Positions 1 to 11,801 of a stretch of 64,000 nt of DNA are shown in pieces. The notes below the pieces were generated by a model. The model was not told the DNA's origin. It made no database searches and was given only the letters and a program-made list of their open reading frames with translations. The stretch comes from Impatiens glandulifera (taxonomy: Eukaryota > Streptophyta > Magnoliopsida > Ericales > Balsaminaceae). Position numbers and translations under genes: made by a program. The stretch lies in NCBI RefSeq assembly GCF_907164915.1, contig NC_061866.1, positions 53,627,113-53,691,112 on the forward strand, in the 5' to 3' direction. The first letter of the stretch is position 1. Each line of letters opens with the position of its first letter.

Positions 1-499
1 ATAATAAGGATGAACCTCCTTTTTGAATCAGCTCAAATAGTCATTCGTATCTTGAGTTATGATTTTTCAAAGCCTTCAGCTATTTATCCCTTCGGTTCTT
101 GTACCAGCTTCACTACGGGCGATCTGGGATGAGTTATGCAACTAATTGGGAGAAATACTTGATATCATTGGAGAGCTGATTCAAAGAGATTTCCAACAGT
201 ATCTCGTTCATTCTAAATGGATCATTGGTTCAAAAGTTATGATGCTTAGAAGTGTGGCATAGTTTCAACTAGCTCCCAGGATTTGAATCGGTAGAACTTC
301 TTTCCTTGTACAGATCGAATGAGGACCTTAACCTTCGAATCACGGTTCGAGAACGGTACCACTGAAAAGATATGCGAGTTATCTTTCCAACCCAACTTGA
401 ATTATTCAAAACCATCAAGCACATATCAAGTTACATGAGTATTATTTCGGGCCGGGTTTTTTTATTAGGTATCTAGGGTGTAAAAATGAGGTGTCTACA
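1..499. mobile_element. 3' end of an LTR-like element (truncated by window edge)
   Basis: This stretch is nearly identical to 6115-6613, the 3' end of the complete LTR-like element described below. It ends in the same TGTCTACA terminus followed by the same AATAC and CGATGCC flank. The shared flank means this is not an independent insertion: the junction was copied when the surrounding block was duplicated. No coding sequence is visible. Confidence 0.75.
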
Positions 500-504
500 A
501 ATAC

Positions 505-2294
505 CGATGCCATTTGTTCATTAGAAAGTTAGATTGCAGGTTATTTCAACTGTTAGATTGTAGGTTATTTCAACTGTTTGATTGTTCTTCTTTTGTTTCA
601 CTGTGTTTCTTTCTGTGACTTGTATTGGTTATTAATTAAATACTTAGATAATTGGTTTAGGATAGACGCGTTGTTCTTGAATCCAAAGGAATTGTTTCTG
701 CTGAAATAAAAAAAAATACAGAAGAACGGAAGAACATATTGCTTTCTTCGATCGATCTTCAAGGAGTTCTTCGATTGTGTGGTTGTAATCGTGGTCTCAA
801 AGTGTAGAATAGTTCTTTGTGGGAGACGAATCGTCGCGGCTGGAGACTTCGCTATCCAGAGGCAGAAGAGGTGCAAGACGTCACATGTTCGAAGATTTTG
901 CGATTTGGGGGAATAATATGGATTCTGATCTTCGTTGGTCGAGTTTCTGTTGAGGCTGAGGAATCGAACAGGCGACGATGAAGATGAAGAACACCACGGA
1001 GATTCGTCGTATTGGACGCTCGGGCGATGCGTTGCTTTAGAAGTTGTTGTTGCCGGAAATCGTCATTGCCGGAAAAGTCGCCGGAGACAGGGGATATTTC
1101 GTTATATTCCCATTTCCCCAACTTTGTTGAGGGTTGCAAAGAAGCCTAGAGAAGTTCCTTCAAAGGATTCGGAAATACCAACTTCGTTTAAATCCAAAGA
1201 AATGCACCTTCCGTGTAAGGATGGCAATTTGAAACCGTCCTGCGAAAACCGAACCGAATTGCCCCGTTTGGGACGGTTTTTCCCCGAAACCGAACGAGCA
1301 TGGGGCGGGGATGGTATTTGTGTCCCCCGCCCCGCCCCGATTTCACCCCGTTTTCACCCCGATTCTGCCCCGAATACCATAAACATAATTAAATATATTA
1401 AATCATCAATATATTTATTTATTTACTATATTTTATAAGAGTATTAAAATTATTTCTTTATAATAATATAAAATTTTAATATATTACAATATATATTATA
1501 TTAAAAAATTGGTTTATATAATTTTATTGTATAATAATTATTTATTTATTTTAAATAAAAATTATTATTGGTGCCCCGCGGGATTCCCCGAAACCGAAAA
1601 AACCCGAACGGGGCGGGGATGGTATTAAAAAAATCCCCGAAATTAAAACGGGGCGGGGATGGTAATTGCATTCCCCGCCCCGAACCGCCCCATTGCCATC
1701 CCTACTTCCGTGTCACTGCCGGTAAGATGCTGGGATTTCTAATTACTTAGAGATGATAGGGATATTTATTTGAATAATGGTGCCAATAAAGGATTGGGAA
1801 AAAAGGGATAAAGTTGAAATATATATATATATATTTTCAAGCATGCCCTTGATTTTAGGGCGTATTTCCAATTTAACCCTTGAAGTTAAGAGGGGCCGTT
1901 TTTCAGATGAAGAGAAAAAAATCAATTCTTAAAGGGGACCGATCCATTAAGGGAGGGCAGTTTTCAGAGCAGTTTTGAGTTTACTAGTGGAAGTAGATCG
2001 GTAGTTCGGTTTTTGAAGAGAGAAAGGGAGGTTACTAAGTCGATTTTGAGAGTTCTAGCCAACTAAAGGGTTTCCAGTGCTGTTCCATCGATTAAGAAGT
2101 AGGATTCAATAGAGAAGAGAGAAGAAGCAATTGCAGCAAACTCATACGAAGAACTAGCACAGATTCCGGCCGAAGCTTCCGCGCTTCCAATCGATTCGAT
2201 ACTTCTGTTCATTTCATCGCTTCTTTGCTCATCAGGTAACATCCTTATCTAATGTAGTTCTTAATTGATTGATTGGGGCATCAATTATGAATAG
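505..2294. repeat. tandem repeat unit 1 (about 1.29 kb plus a hAT insertion)
   Basis: This is the first of three related units; the others are 2295-3584 and 6619-7857. Each begins near CGATGCCATTTGTTCA and ends with GGGGCATC..TATGAATA. Without the 489-bp hAT insertion and its 8-bp duplication the unit is about 1293 bp, matching the 1290 bp of unit 2. Short open frames inside, including a Gly/Arg-rich one over 935-1210, are not conserved intact between units and I do not regard them as genes. Parts of the unit resemble the reverse complement of 5440-5960 inside the 3-kb element, so the unit itself is probably derived from an LTR-type repeat. Confidence 0.75.
1216..1704. mobile_element. non-autonomous hAT-like element with 8-bp TSD
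   Basis: The element begins TAAGGATGGCAAT and ends ATTGCCATCCCTA, giving terminal inverted repeats that match at 12 of 13 positions. It is flanked by direct copies of CTTCCGTG at 1208-1215 and 1705-1712. The sister unit at 2994-3010 keeps the uninterrupted site with one substitution, so the insertion boundaries are proven by an empty-site paralogue. An 8-bp duplication and this terminus fit the hAT superfamily. The inside is unusual for this window: C/G-rich blocks repeating CCCCG/CGGGG near both ends, with an AT-rich core. There is no transposase. Confidence 0.9.
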
Positions 2295-3584
2295 CGATGC
2301 CATTTGTTCATTAGAAAGTTAGATTGCAGATTATTTCAACTGTTTGATTGTTCTTCTTCTGTTCGACTGTGTTTCTTTCTATGACTTGGATTGGTTATTG
2401 ATTGAATACTTAGTTAATAGATATTGAGTTATGTTAGTCTGGAATTGGTTTAGGATAGACGCGTTGTTTTTGAATCCAAATGAATTGTTTCTGCTGGAAA
2501 AAAAAATACAGAAGAACGGAAGAACAGATCGCTTTCTTCGATCGATCTTCAAGGTGTTCTTTGATTGTGTGGTTGTAAGCCTGGTCTCAAAGTGTAGAAT
2601 AGTTCTTTGTGGCGAGACGAATCGTCGCGGCTGGAGACTTCGCTATCCAGAGGCAGAAGAGGTGCAGGACGTCGCCTGTTCGAAGATCTTGCGATTTGGG
2701 GGAATAATCTGGATTCTGATCTTCCTTGGTCGAGTTTCTGTTGAGGCTGAGGAATCAAACAGGCGAAGATGAAGATGAAGAACACCACGGAGATTCGTCG
2801 TATTGGGCGCTCGGGCGACGCGTTGCTTCAGAAGTTGTTGTTGTCGGAAATCGCCATTGCCGGAAAAGTCGTCGGAGACAGGGGATATTTCGTTATATTC
2901 CCATTCTCCCAACTTTGTTGAGGGTTGCAAAGAAGCCTATAGAAGTTCCTTCAAAGGATTCGGAAATACCAACTTCGTTTAAATCCAAAGAAATGCACCT
3001 TCGGTGTCACTGCCGGTAAAATGCTGGGATTTCTAATTACTCAGAGAGGGCAGGGAGATTTATTTGAATAATGGTGCCAATAAAAGATAGGAAAAACAAG
3101 GATAAAGTTGAAATATATATATTTTTTTCAAGCGTGCCCTTGATTTTAAGGCGTATTTCCAATTTAACCCTTAAATTTAAGAGGGGCCGTTTTTCAGCAG
3201 AAGAGAAAAAAAAACAATTCTTAAAAGGGACCGATCCATTAAGGAGGGCAGATTTCAGAGCAGTTTTGAGTTTTCTAGTGGAAGGAGATCGGTATTTCGG
3301 TTTTTGAAGAGAGAAAGAGAGGTTACTAAGTCAATTTTGAGAGTTCTAGCCAACTAAAGGGATTCCAGTGTTGTTCCGTCGATTAAGAAGTAGGATTCAA
3401 TAGAGAAGGGAGAAGAAACAATTGCAGCAAACTCATACGAAGAACTAGCGCAGATTCCGACCGAAGCTTCCGCGCTTCTATCGATTCGATACTTCTGTTC
3501 ATTTCATCGCTTCTTTGTTAATCAGGTAACATCCTTATCCAATGTAGTCCTTAATTGATTTATTGGGGCATCGGTTATGAATAC
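2295..3584. repeat. tandem repeat unit 2
   Basis: This is the second copy of the 1.29-kb unit, directly abutting unit 1. It lacks the hAT insertion and so gives the ancestral state of that site. Its right end is interrupted by the 3-kb LTR-like insertion at 3585. Similarity to unit 1 is very high by eye over the full length. Confidence 0.75.
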
Positions 3585-6500
3585 TGTACGCGTTCATTTT
3601 CGTTCCCTTCCGTTTTCTGGCGCGTGTGCCCCTTTTTTTAAATTGGCACACGCTCCATTTTTTTGAATTGAATTGGCCCGAACAGGTTTTAAATTGAATA
3701 CACTCGCAAATGTATCGATCTAATTGAGTTAAGAGTCGCCACTTTAGTTTTACTTCCCAAAGAAACTAAAGAAAAGAAAAATCAGAGATTCATTTTAAGA
3801 GTCCGGTGTTTGGTTACGTATTAGGAAAGGGCATACGGTGTTATGTCATATACGCCTGTCTTTACAGATAGTCTCTACTCCTAAGTAATTGGCCATATGA
3901 TGTTTGAAGAATTATTACGTTTTCGTTCTAAGTTCAGAACTCTTTTGCTTGTGTGAGAAAATCTTAATCATTTTGCAAGGGGCTAGTTCTATCATGTGGT
4001 ATTTGACAAGGATAAGGCATTGAAAAGTATTAAAAAGCATTGAAAGGCATCAAAGAGCATTGCAAGGCATAGAGCAACCTTGTCAAAGAAAAACGAGAAT
4101 CAGAATTTCCGAGAAAGATCAAATGAGGATAGATGAGGAGAATAACAATTCGATTGGAGGACTAGAATTTTATTCTTTTGCTCAAAAGAGAGAAGAGAAT
4201 GGATTAACTTAAGGGCCCGAGTGTTTCCCAGTTTAAAATTTTCAAAGTTAAAGAGAACTCCGAACACAACACATTAAAATGAGTCATTTTCAAAAATAAT
4301 TCCCAAAATTCCAAAAAATTTCATATGATAGTCAAAAATATTATTAAAAGCTTACAGGAATCGAGTTTGGAATTTTCGGAGCTACAGAACCCCCGATATG
4401 ACACTGCAAAGATAGACATTTTTCCTAACGGGCCCTAAATATTCTGGGAAAAAATATTTTTGAAGAAAATAATATTTTGCAGTTTCTGGGAAAATTTGAG
4501 GAAGTTTGAAAGTGGTTTGAATGTTAGAATGATCATTTTAAGATGGTTTGTTAAAATTGGGAAACAAACAGGACCTAAGTTTATTTTTTTATTTTTTTTA
4601 AGTTTTAAATTAAAATAAAAGGAAAAGAAAGTTTAGGGGTCCAAATAAAACATCAGGAAGAGATCAGAGACTACTTTAATTTCGAATTAATAAATTAATT
4701 CGAAATTAAAGTTCTCAGGCTTATTTAAAAATAAAAGAGGTCTAGGGACCTCTTTGTAACTTCAACAGAAGTTGGGGAAATCAAAATAAAAGAAAAGAAA
4801 ATGAAGCAGCCGTCGGCCTTCTCTCTGTCTCCGGCGAGGGCAATTTCCGGTCAGGGACGATTCCCAGCGAGCCCTCCGCCTGCAGCGAACCTCCGTTCGA
4901 AGAAGCTATCGCCATGACCGACGCGATTCGTCTAGAGCTCCGACTGCTCCCACGGTGACTCGTCGTCGCGTCTGAACCAATCACTAAATCCTAGACAGTT
5001 AGATGAAAGCTTCTCCACTAAGCCTCGTTTGTCACATGAGCTTATCCAAGCATCAACAGCTCGTCTGCACATCAAGATCATCATCCGACGACTGGAGAAA
5101 GGATCCCGATTGAAGAACAACAGGAAGAAGACGATCCACCCGTTCTTCTTTTCAGCCAAATGAAAACGAAAGAAGACAGTTCGTCTGTTCTTCCTTTTAA
5201 CAGATGAACTTTCACAGTTTCATCAACACACGTCTACAGTTTTCGAATAAAGCCTATCCTAATCATGCCCTAAAATTACACTAGATTCTAACAAACCTAA
5301 TCAAGACTAATCCTAAACTAAGCCAGTTCAGATACTTCTAATTCAAATCTCTAGCAAACAACAATGTACAACATAACGATTAGAAATCTAATTAACAGAG
5401 CAGACGTAATCTATAATCACAATCTTATCAAATAATTGCATCGGTGTACAAAACCGATGCTTCATTCATCATATAAAAATCGGCATTAGTTCATTGATTA
5501 CCTGAATAGCAGAGAATCGATGAAATGAACAGAAGAATCAGAATCTGCGCTAGTTCTTCGTATGAGTCTGCTGAAACTACCTCTTCTTTTGTAGACTTCT
5601 AATACTATCTCCTAATCTTCCCACGCGACACACGAGGCCAGGAATCACAGTACGTTCACGATTAAATCGTTGGTTTGTTCTTCGCCGTGTAGTCGCAGCA
5701 TAATCACAAGTAGTAGACATGTTTTGATCTTGTCCTCTTTCTTTGACTGAGAAAGGAATCGGATCACCTCTTAGATGATTCCATTCTTTCTCTCCAAAAC
5801 TGGATTGGAACTGAAAACTGAACAACCTCCGATCTCAAACTGAAAAAAAACTTCCCCCATTTCTGAAAACTGCCTCCTCTTTCTTCTTAACTCATCGGTC
5901 TCCTTCTTCTTTTGCACAGGGGCCTATTTGATTTTTTTGGAAAAATTCGAGGGCACGCTCGGAATAAAGAAAATATATACATATTATTTTTTTTTCTTTT
6001 CCGTTTTTCCTTTTCCAGTTTTTTTTTTCTTTCTTTGCACCTTCACACTAAATGAATCACCCCGATCGCATCATGGATCCAATGGCTCTGAAATATTTAT
6101 GACAAATTCCCAACATAATAAGGATGAACCTCCTTTATGAATCAGCTCAAATAGTCATTCGTATCTTGAGTTATGATTTTTCAAAGCCTTCAGCTATTTA
6201 TCCCTTCGGTTCTTGTACCAGCTTCACTACGGGCGATCTGGGATGAGTTATGCAACTAATTGGGAGAAATACTTGATATCATTGGAGAGCTGATTCAAAG
6301 AGATTTCCAACAGTATCTCGTTCATTCTAAATGGATCATTGGTTCAAAAGTTATGATGCTTAGAAGTGTGACATAGTTTCAACTAGCTCCCAGGATTTGA
6401 ATCGGTAGAACTTCTTTCCTTGTACAGATCGAATGAGGACCTTAACCTTCGAATCACGGTTCGAGAACGGTACCACTGGAAAGATATGCGAGTTATCTTT

Positions 6501-6613
6501 CCAACCCAACTTGAATTATTCAAAACCATCAATCACATATCAAGTTACATGAGTATTATTTCGGGCCGGGTTTTTTTATTAAGTATCTAGGGTGTAAAAA
6601 TGAGGTGTCTACA
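3585..6613. mobile_element. 3.03-kb TG...CA element with 5-bp TSD, probably a long solo LTR
   Basis: The element starts TGTACGCG, ends TGTCTACA and is flanked by AATAC on both sides (3580-3584 and 6614-6618). The unit 1/unit 2 junction near 2290 preserves an empty site (TATGAATAG then CGATGCC). TG..CA ends with a 5-bp duplication are the hallmark of LTR retrotransposons. I see no primer binding site, polypurine tract, coding domain or internal LTR pair, so a long solo LTR or a non-coding LARD-type element fits best. The interior 5440-5960 resembles the surrounding tandem unit in reverse complement, so the element and its target are related repeats. Confidence 0.75.
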
Positions 6614-6618
6614 AATAC

Positions 6619-7857
6619 CGATGCCATTTGTTCATTAGAAAGTTAGATTGCAGGTTATTTCAACTGTTAGATTGCAGGTTATTTCAACTGTTTGATTGTT
6701 CTTCTTTTGTTCGACTGTGTTTCTTTCTGTGACTTGTATTGGTTATTGATTAAATACTTAGATAATTGGTTTAGGATAGACGCGTTGTTCTTGAATCCAA
6801 AGGAATTGTTTCTGCTGAAATAAAAAAAATACAGAAGAACGGAAGAACGAATTGCTTTCTTCGATCGATCTTCAAGGAGTTCTTCGATTGTGTGGTTGTA
6901 ATCGTGGTCTCAAAGTGTAGAATAGTTCTTTGTGGGAGACGAATCGTCGCGGCTAGAGACTTCGCTATCTAGAGGCAGAAGAGGTGCAGGACGTCACATG
7001 TTCGAAGATCTTACGATTTGGGGGAATAATATGGATTTTGATCTTCGTTGGTCGAGTTTCTATTGAGGCTAAGGAATCGAACAGGCGACGATGAAGATGA
7101 AGAACACCACGAAGATTCGTCGTATTGGGCGCTCGGGCGACGCGTTGCTTGAGAAGTTGTTGTTGCCGGAAATCGCCATTGCCGAAAAAGTCGCTAGAGA
7201 CATGGGATATTTCGTTATATTCTCATTCCTTCAACTTTGTTGAGTCAACTTTGTTGAGGGTTGCAAAGAAGCCTAGAGAAGTTCCTTCAAAGGATTCGGA
7301 AATACCAACTTCGTTTAAATCCAAAGAAATGCACATTCTGTGTCACTGCCGGTAAAATGCTGGGATTTCTAATTACTCAGAGAGGACAGGGAGATTTATT
7401 TGAATGATGGTGTCAATAAAGGATAGGAAAAACATGAATAAAGTTGAAATATATATTTTTTTTTCAAGCGCGCCCTTGATTTTAGGGCGTATTTTCAATT
7501 TAACCCTTGAAGTTAAGAGGGGCCGTTTTTCAGATGAAGAGAAAAAAAATCCATTCTTAAAGGGGACCGATCCATTAAGGGAGGGCAGTTTTCAGAGCAG
7601 TTTTGAGTTTTCTGGTGGAAGGAGATCGGTAGTTCGGTTTTGAAGAGAGAAAGAGAGGTTACTAATTCGATTTTGAGAGTTCTAGCCAACTGAAGGGATT
7701 CCAGTGTTGTTCCGTCGATTAAGAAGTATGATTCAATAGAGAAGGGAGAAGAAGCAATTGCAGCAAACTCATACGAAGAACTAGCGCAAATTCCGACCGA
7801 AGCTTCTGCGCTTCCAATCGATTCGATACTTCTGTTCATTTCATCGCTTCTTTGCTG
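6619..7857. repeat. tandem repeat unit 3 (truncated)
   Basis: This third copy of the unit begins at the right edge of the 3-kb element and stops at CGCTTCTTTGCTG, about 50 bp short of the full unit. There it joins abruptly to an inverted piece of the 3-kb element. It carries a small local duplication of TCAACTTTGTTGAG near 7240 that the other units lack. Confidence 0.7.
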
Positions 7858-8709
7858 GAATTTTTAGAACACGTTTGGAAAAATGTCTATCTCCATAGTG
7901 TCATATCGGGAGTTTTATAACTCCGAAAATTCCAAACTCGATTCCTGTGAGCTTCCAATAATATTTTTGACCATCATATGAAATTTTGGGGAATTCTGGG
8001 AATTATTTTCTAAAAATGACTCATTTTAAAATGTTGTATTCAGAGTTTTTCTTAACTCCGAGAATTTCAAAAAAAGGGGGAAACACTTAGGACTTTGAGT
8101 TAATTCACTCATTTCTCTCCTTTGAGCAAAAGAATAAAATTATAGTCCTCCAATCGAATTGTTATTCTCCTTATCTATCCTCATTTGATCCTTCTCGGGA
8201 ATCCTGATTCTCGTTTTTCTTTTAGAATGTTGCTCTATGCCTTGCAATGCATTTCAATGGCTTTTAATGCTTTTCAATGCTTTATCCTTGTCAAACACCT
8301 CATGAATAGGATTAGCCCTTATGCAAATTGATTAAGATTTTCTCACACAAGCAAAAGAGTTCTGAACTCAAAACGAAAACGTAACAATCCTTCAAACATC
8401 AACTGACCAATTACTTAGGATTAGAGACTGTCTGTAAAGACATGCGTATAGGACATAGCGCTGTAGGCCTTTTCCTAATACGTAACCAAACACCGAACTC
8501 TTAAAACGAATCTCTGATTTTTCTTTTCTTTAGTTTCTTTGGGAAGTAAACTAAAGTGGCGACTCTTAAGTCAATTAGATCGATACATTCGCGAGTGTGT
8601 CGATTTAAAACTTGTACGGGCCAATTCAATTCGAAAAAGGGAGCGTATGCCAATTAAAAAAGGGGCATACGCGCCAGAAAATAGAAGGGAACGAGAAAAA
8701 ACGCGTACA
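7858..8709 (-). mobile_element. inverted partial copy of the 3-kb LTR-like element
   Basis: This 852-bp arm is the reverse complement of the 5' part of the 3-kb element (about 3585-4445), diverged by scattered substitutions and small indels. Its right end, CGCGTACA at 8709, is the exact element terminus. Its left end is internal to the element. With 3585-4445 it forms an inverted repeat with a 3.4-kb spacer. The outer terminus abuts duplicated ATXR2 sequence. Confidence 0.75.
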
Positions 8710-9225
8710 AGTCCCAATCAGCCTTTGCAAAAGATTCACTATGAATTTAAAAAAAATGGTATAAGCAATTCATGAAAATTATATGAAAGATATTAACTAG
8801 ACCACACAAACATGCAAGAATTCAAATATGCAAACAATATGTGCAATTATAATTATGATAATTACAAGTAAACATCTTATTAAATTCTACAAATCAAAAA
8901 CAATTAACATGAGCTAATTGGGAAACCAGAGGAGAGGACCTACAACATTGAAGTAATAGTCATTTCTGCTTCAAAATGATTAATAAAGGTAGTTTTTCAC
9001 AGGGCAGTCGAGAAAATCTCCACAATTTACAAGATTTTTGCCTCAAACACAATCAAAAAACTGCTCTAGAGATGTAGAGCTTAAAACATTGGTGGCAGTT
9101 CGTTCCGCTTTGATAGGTGAGACATGAAGTTCATATTTGATGAATCACGAGTGGCAACAAAAAGAGGGGAAACAATGAATGTTAGATACTAATTCAATTT
9201 TAATAAGCAACAAATAGACCTCTTT
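8710..9225 (-). pseudogene. rearranged duplicate of ATXR2 exon 5 and PEX22 last exon
   Basis: Positions 8710-8827 match 21157-21267 (the 5' end of ATXR2 exon 5 and part of intron 4). Positions from about 8828 match 22676-23058 (spacer, PEX22 3' UTR, last exon and part of intron 7). The two source pieces lie in the same order and orientation but 1.4 kb apart, so the copy has lost ATXR2 exons 1-4 or was assembled from two pieces. In the copied PEX22 exon (about 9043-9147) the acceptor AG is changed, so it could not splice as the parent does. It is a non-functional fragment. Confidence 0.85.
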
Positions 9226-9234
9226 TTTCTTAAA

Positions 9235-9541
9235 AAAAATCTTCTTGTTCTGGCTGGTTCATCTTTTTCTTCTCGGTCATCTTCATTGAATGAAGAGGTA
9301 GAACAAACAATCAAGACATCATTGAATGGAGATTGGATACTAACATCTCCACTCTCATCATCCTCATCAGCTGATCCTGCAGCTTGTCAATAGAATACAA
9401 CAAAACTCGTCATTCTAACAATCTCAAAAGTAACTATAATTCTACATAAGATAGTTACCAATTTCTTATTGTAAGCATCCATATTCTTGTTGTATTCGGT
9501 TTTCCTTTTCTCTGTTTTGGCTACATATTGAGCTTTCTCCT
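9235..9541 (-). pseudogene. HMGB-type high mobility group protein fragment
   Basis: On the minus strand near 9541-9460 an exon-like segment encodes EKAQYVAKTEKRK followed by EYNKNMDAYNKKL. This is the end of a plant HMG-box domain, which normally reads EKAPYVAKAEKRK..Y...MKAYNKKL. It is followed by a GT donor. A second segment near 9383-9235 starts GSADEDDESGD and continues as an acidic, partly decayed tail. The front of the HMG box and the N-terminal exons are missing from the sequence up to the hAT element at 9957. I infer a truncated gene fragment rather than an active gene; no complete reading frame exists. Confidence 0.5.
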
Positions 9542-10175
9542 AATATCTTTAGTTTCTGATTTTTCTGGCCTGAAAATACAAGGAAACGATAATTAACAAA
9601 CTGAATATTTTCACACATGATAACAGGGTTGCAATTGAAATTGTCATGAAAATGATTTTAACACTGAACAAATTTCTTTTGGACAGATAAACTATAAATG
9701 CAGATAATTCAAGAATGACCAAGTAAGCACTAGTTTTTAGGCACAACCTGAAACTCAAGACGAAAGATTATTAAAATTAAACACTGGTTTTCAATCTTGA
9801 ACATTACAAGTGACCATGAAGGTTAGCATGTTCATCTTGAGATCTGCAATAAGTATTCAATATGCATGCCTTTGAATCGTAACAACCAAGTATAAGAACA
9901 TCAAACAATTTTAAGCCTCATTTTCTTTAGCTAGCAATAAACATCAAATGTAAAGCCAGGGGCGGAACCAGGATTTCAAGTCTATCCGGGCTAAAATTAT
10001 TTTCAAAAAACTAATATAACATGATATTTTATTTTAATATTTCATTATATATTAAAAAATATGAATCGTTTAAGCACAACGAAACAAAGCATGACATTAG
10101 AAAAATAAAAAATACTAAAAAGAGAAAAATAAATATCTTAGACTAAAGATATAAAAAAAAACAATAATGACATTA

Positions 10176-10475
10176 CTATTGAAGTTGAGATTTACGATTT
10201 TTTGAAATATAATAGTCATCGATAATTGAATTCGTGTCTATACTTGAAACAAATTCCCTCTCAATATAGATGATCATGGAATCGGTGAGAAAATCTTCTC
10301 CCATTTTATTACGATAAATTTTTTTAATATGTTTCATAGTAAAAAATGTTCGTTCAATAGTCGTCGTTGAAATAGGTAGAGTTAAAACTAAACGGATCAA
10401 CCTATCAATCAAATGATACTGTTCCAACTTTTTTATTTCAAATAAACCTCGGTACAATTCTGAGATAGTGGACAT
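10176..10475 (-). pseudogene. hAT transposase C-terminal dimerisation region (remnant)
   Basis: A 99-codon open stretch contains the motif run YHLIDRLIRLVLTLPIS, then ERTFFTMKHIKK, and an end with DDYYISKNRKSQL. This is the C-terminal dimerisation region of hAT transposases of the TTF/zinc-finger MYM-like type. Upstream on the same strand, 10490-10640 continues the protein in another frame with stops. The remnant lies inside the TIR- and TSD-bounded element and cannot encode a complete transposase. Confidence 0.85.
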
Positions 10476-10733
10476 ATTTTAGAAATTTTCATGACAAACT
10501 ATATCAATCTCAAAATGTTGTAGTTGACTCCTCAAATGATGCATTTCTTGTTTGGTGAAATCCTCGGGATAATACTTTTTGGCGATAGTCAAAATTTTGT
10601 CGATATTGAAGTTTTTAAATTTATCATTTGGGTCCAAAGTAGAACTAAGCGAAAGAAGTTCGATTGTCTCCTCACTGAATCTGAAGTTTAACTCTTACAA
10701 CTGAAAATCTATTGCAGCATTGAATATATCATA

Positions 10734-10990
10734 ATGAAAGTGATGCTCAACTGTGATGGTATCCTTTTGTTACTTTCCAAATTCAGATCTCGGATACTCC
10801 GACAACATAGGTTGATATGGTCCCATTTTAATGTAAGTTCGTCTAATTTCATCGTGATGATTTACAGGATGTCGCCACATAGAAATACGCAATCTAGGAT
10901 CTCGTTCAAGAGTAGTTTCATCAAACTCAACTCTTTGAGATTTAGAAGGAGATTCTAAATTCTCATCAGAAATTACTGTATTTGGTTCGA
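10734..10990 (-). pseudogene. hAT transposase N-terminal (TTF-type) remnant
   Basis: The minus strand encodes a decayed segment including LERDPRLRISMWRHPVNHH, then DEIRRTYIKMGPYQP. This resembles the N-terminal TTF-type zinc-finger region of the same hAT lineage. It ends in a stop soon after EYPRSEFGK. Joined almost directly to the C-terminal region, it shows a large internal deletion. Confidence 0.7.
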
Positions 10991-11346
10991 TTGACTCAGA
11001 TAATCAAGGATTATCAATTTTTAGCTTAAAAAAAGATAAAATATTGTTTTTTCTCTTTTTCTCTGAATTTGACATTAAAAATTGTTGAATTTTGATATTC
11101 TCAACCTGTAAATTTATTAAATACTAAGAAAGTTATCATTGAAACATGAATAGTATAAAAACGATACACATAGACACAAATTACTATAAAATTGAAATTA
11201 TACCAACCTGGTAAAAGAATGAATTTCAATATAAACCGACAAAATGCACTCCTCCGTTTTGACCTAATGAGTAATAACAAAGAATTCAAATTTTGAAATA
11301 TGATTGTGTTTATTATTGTTAGGGAAATATTGTTTTAATTAGGTTG

Positions 11347-11394
<48 letters not shown>

Positions 11395-11801
11395 TATATA
11401 TATATATATATATATAGTTTATATATATATATATATAGTTTATCGGTAGGTAATTAGATTTAATTAGGAATAAATAAGTTAGAGACTTTTAATTAGAAAG
11501 TAATAAATTGTATATTATTGTGTGAATTATTTATTTAGGAATTAATAAATTAAGATGTTTTTAATTAAGAATAAATATAATTTTGAGTAGTAATTTTTTT
11601 TTTATACTCTTAATAAATTAAATTTAGGTGGTTAAAATAGAATAAATATATCATAGAATATATTAGTTAGAATTATATGTTAGATTAATAAATATATTAG
11701 TGAGATAAAATAAATATAATATATAATATATAATTAGTTAGTTGTGGTGGGTCTTCCGGGCTACTATATAATTTAGTCAATTAGATAGCTATATAATTTT
11801 A

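Noticed and set aside
935..1438. Open frame of 167 codons over repeat unit 1 and the hAT insertion (related frames at 2726-3019 and 7125-7355).
   Set aside because: It runs across a transposon boundary and is not preserved in sister units; a by-product of G/C-richer repeat DNA.
4797..5160. G/C-richer block with short frames inside the 3-kb element, first thought to be a captured gene.
   Set aside because: No frame shows a known domain, and the composition matches other parts of the same repeat family.
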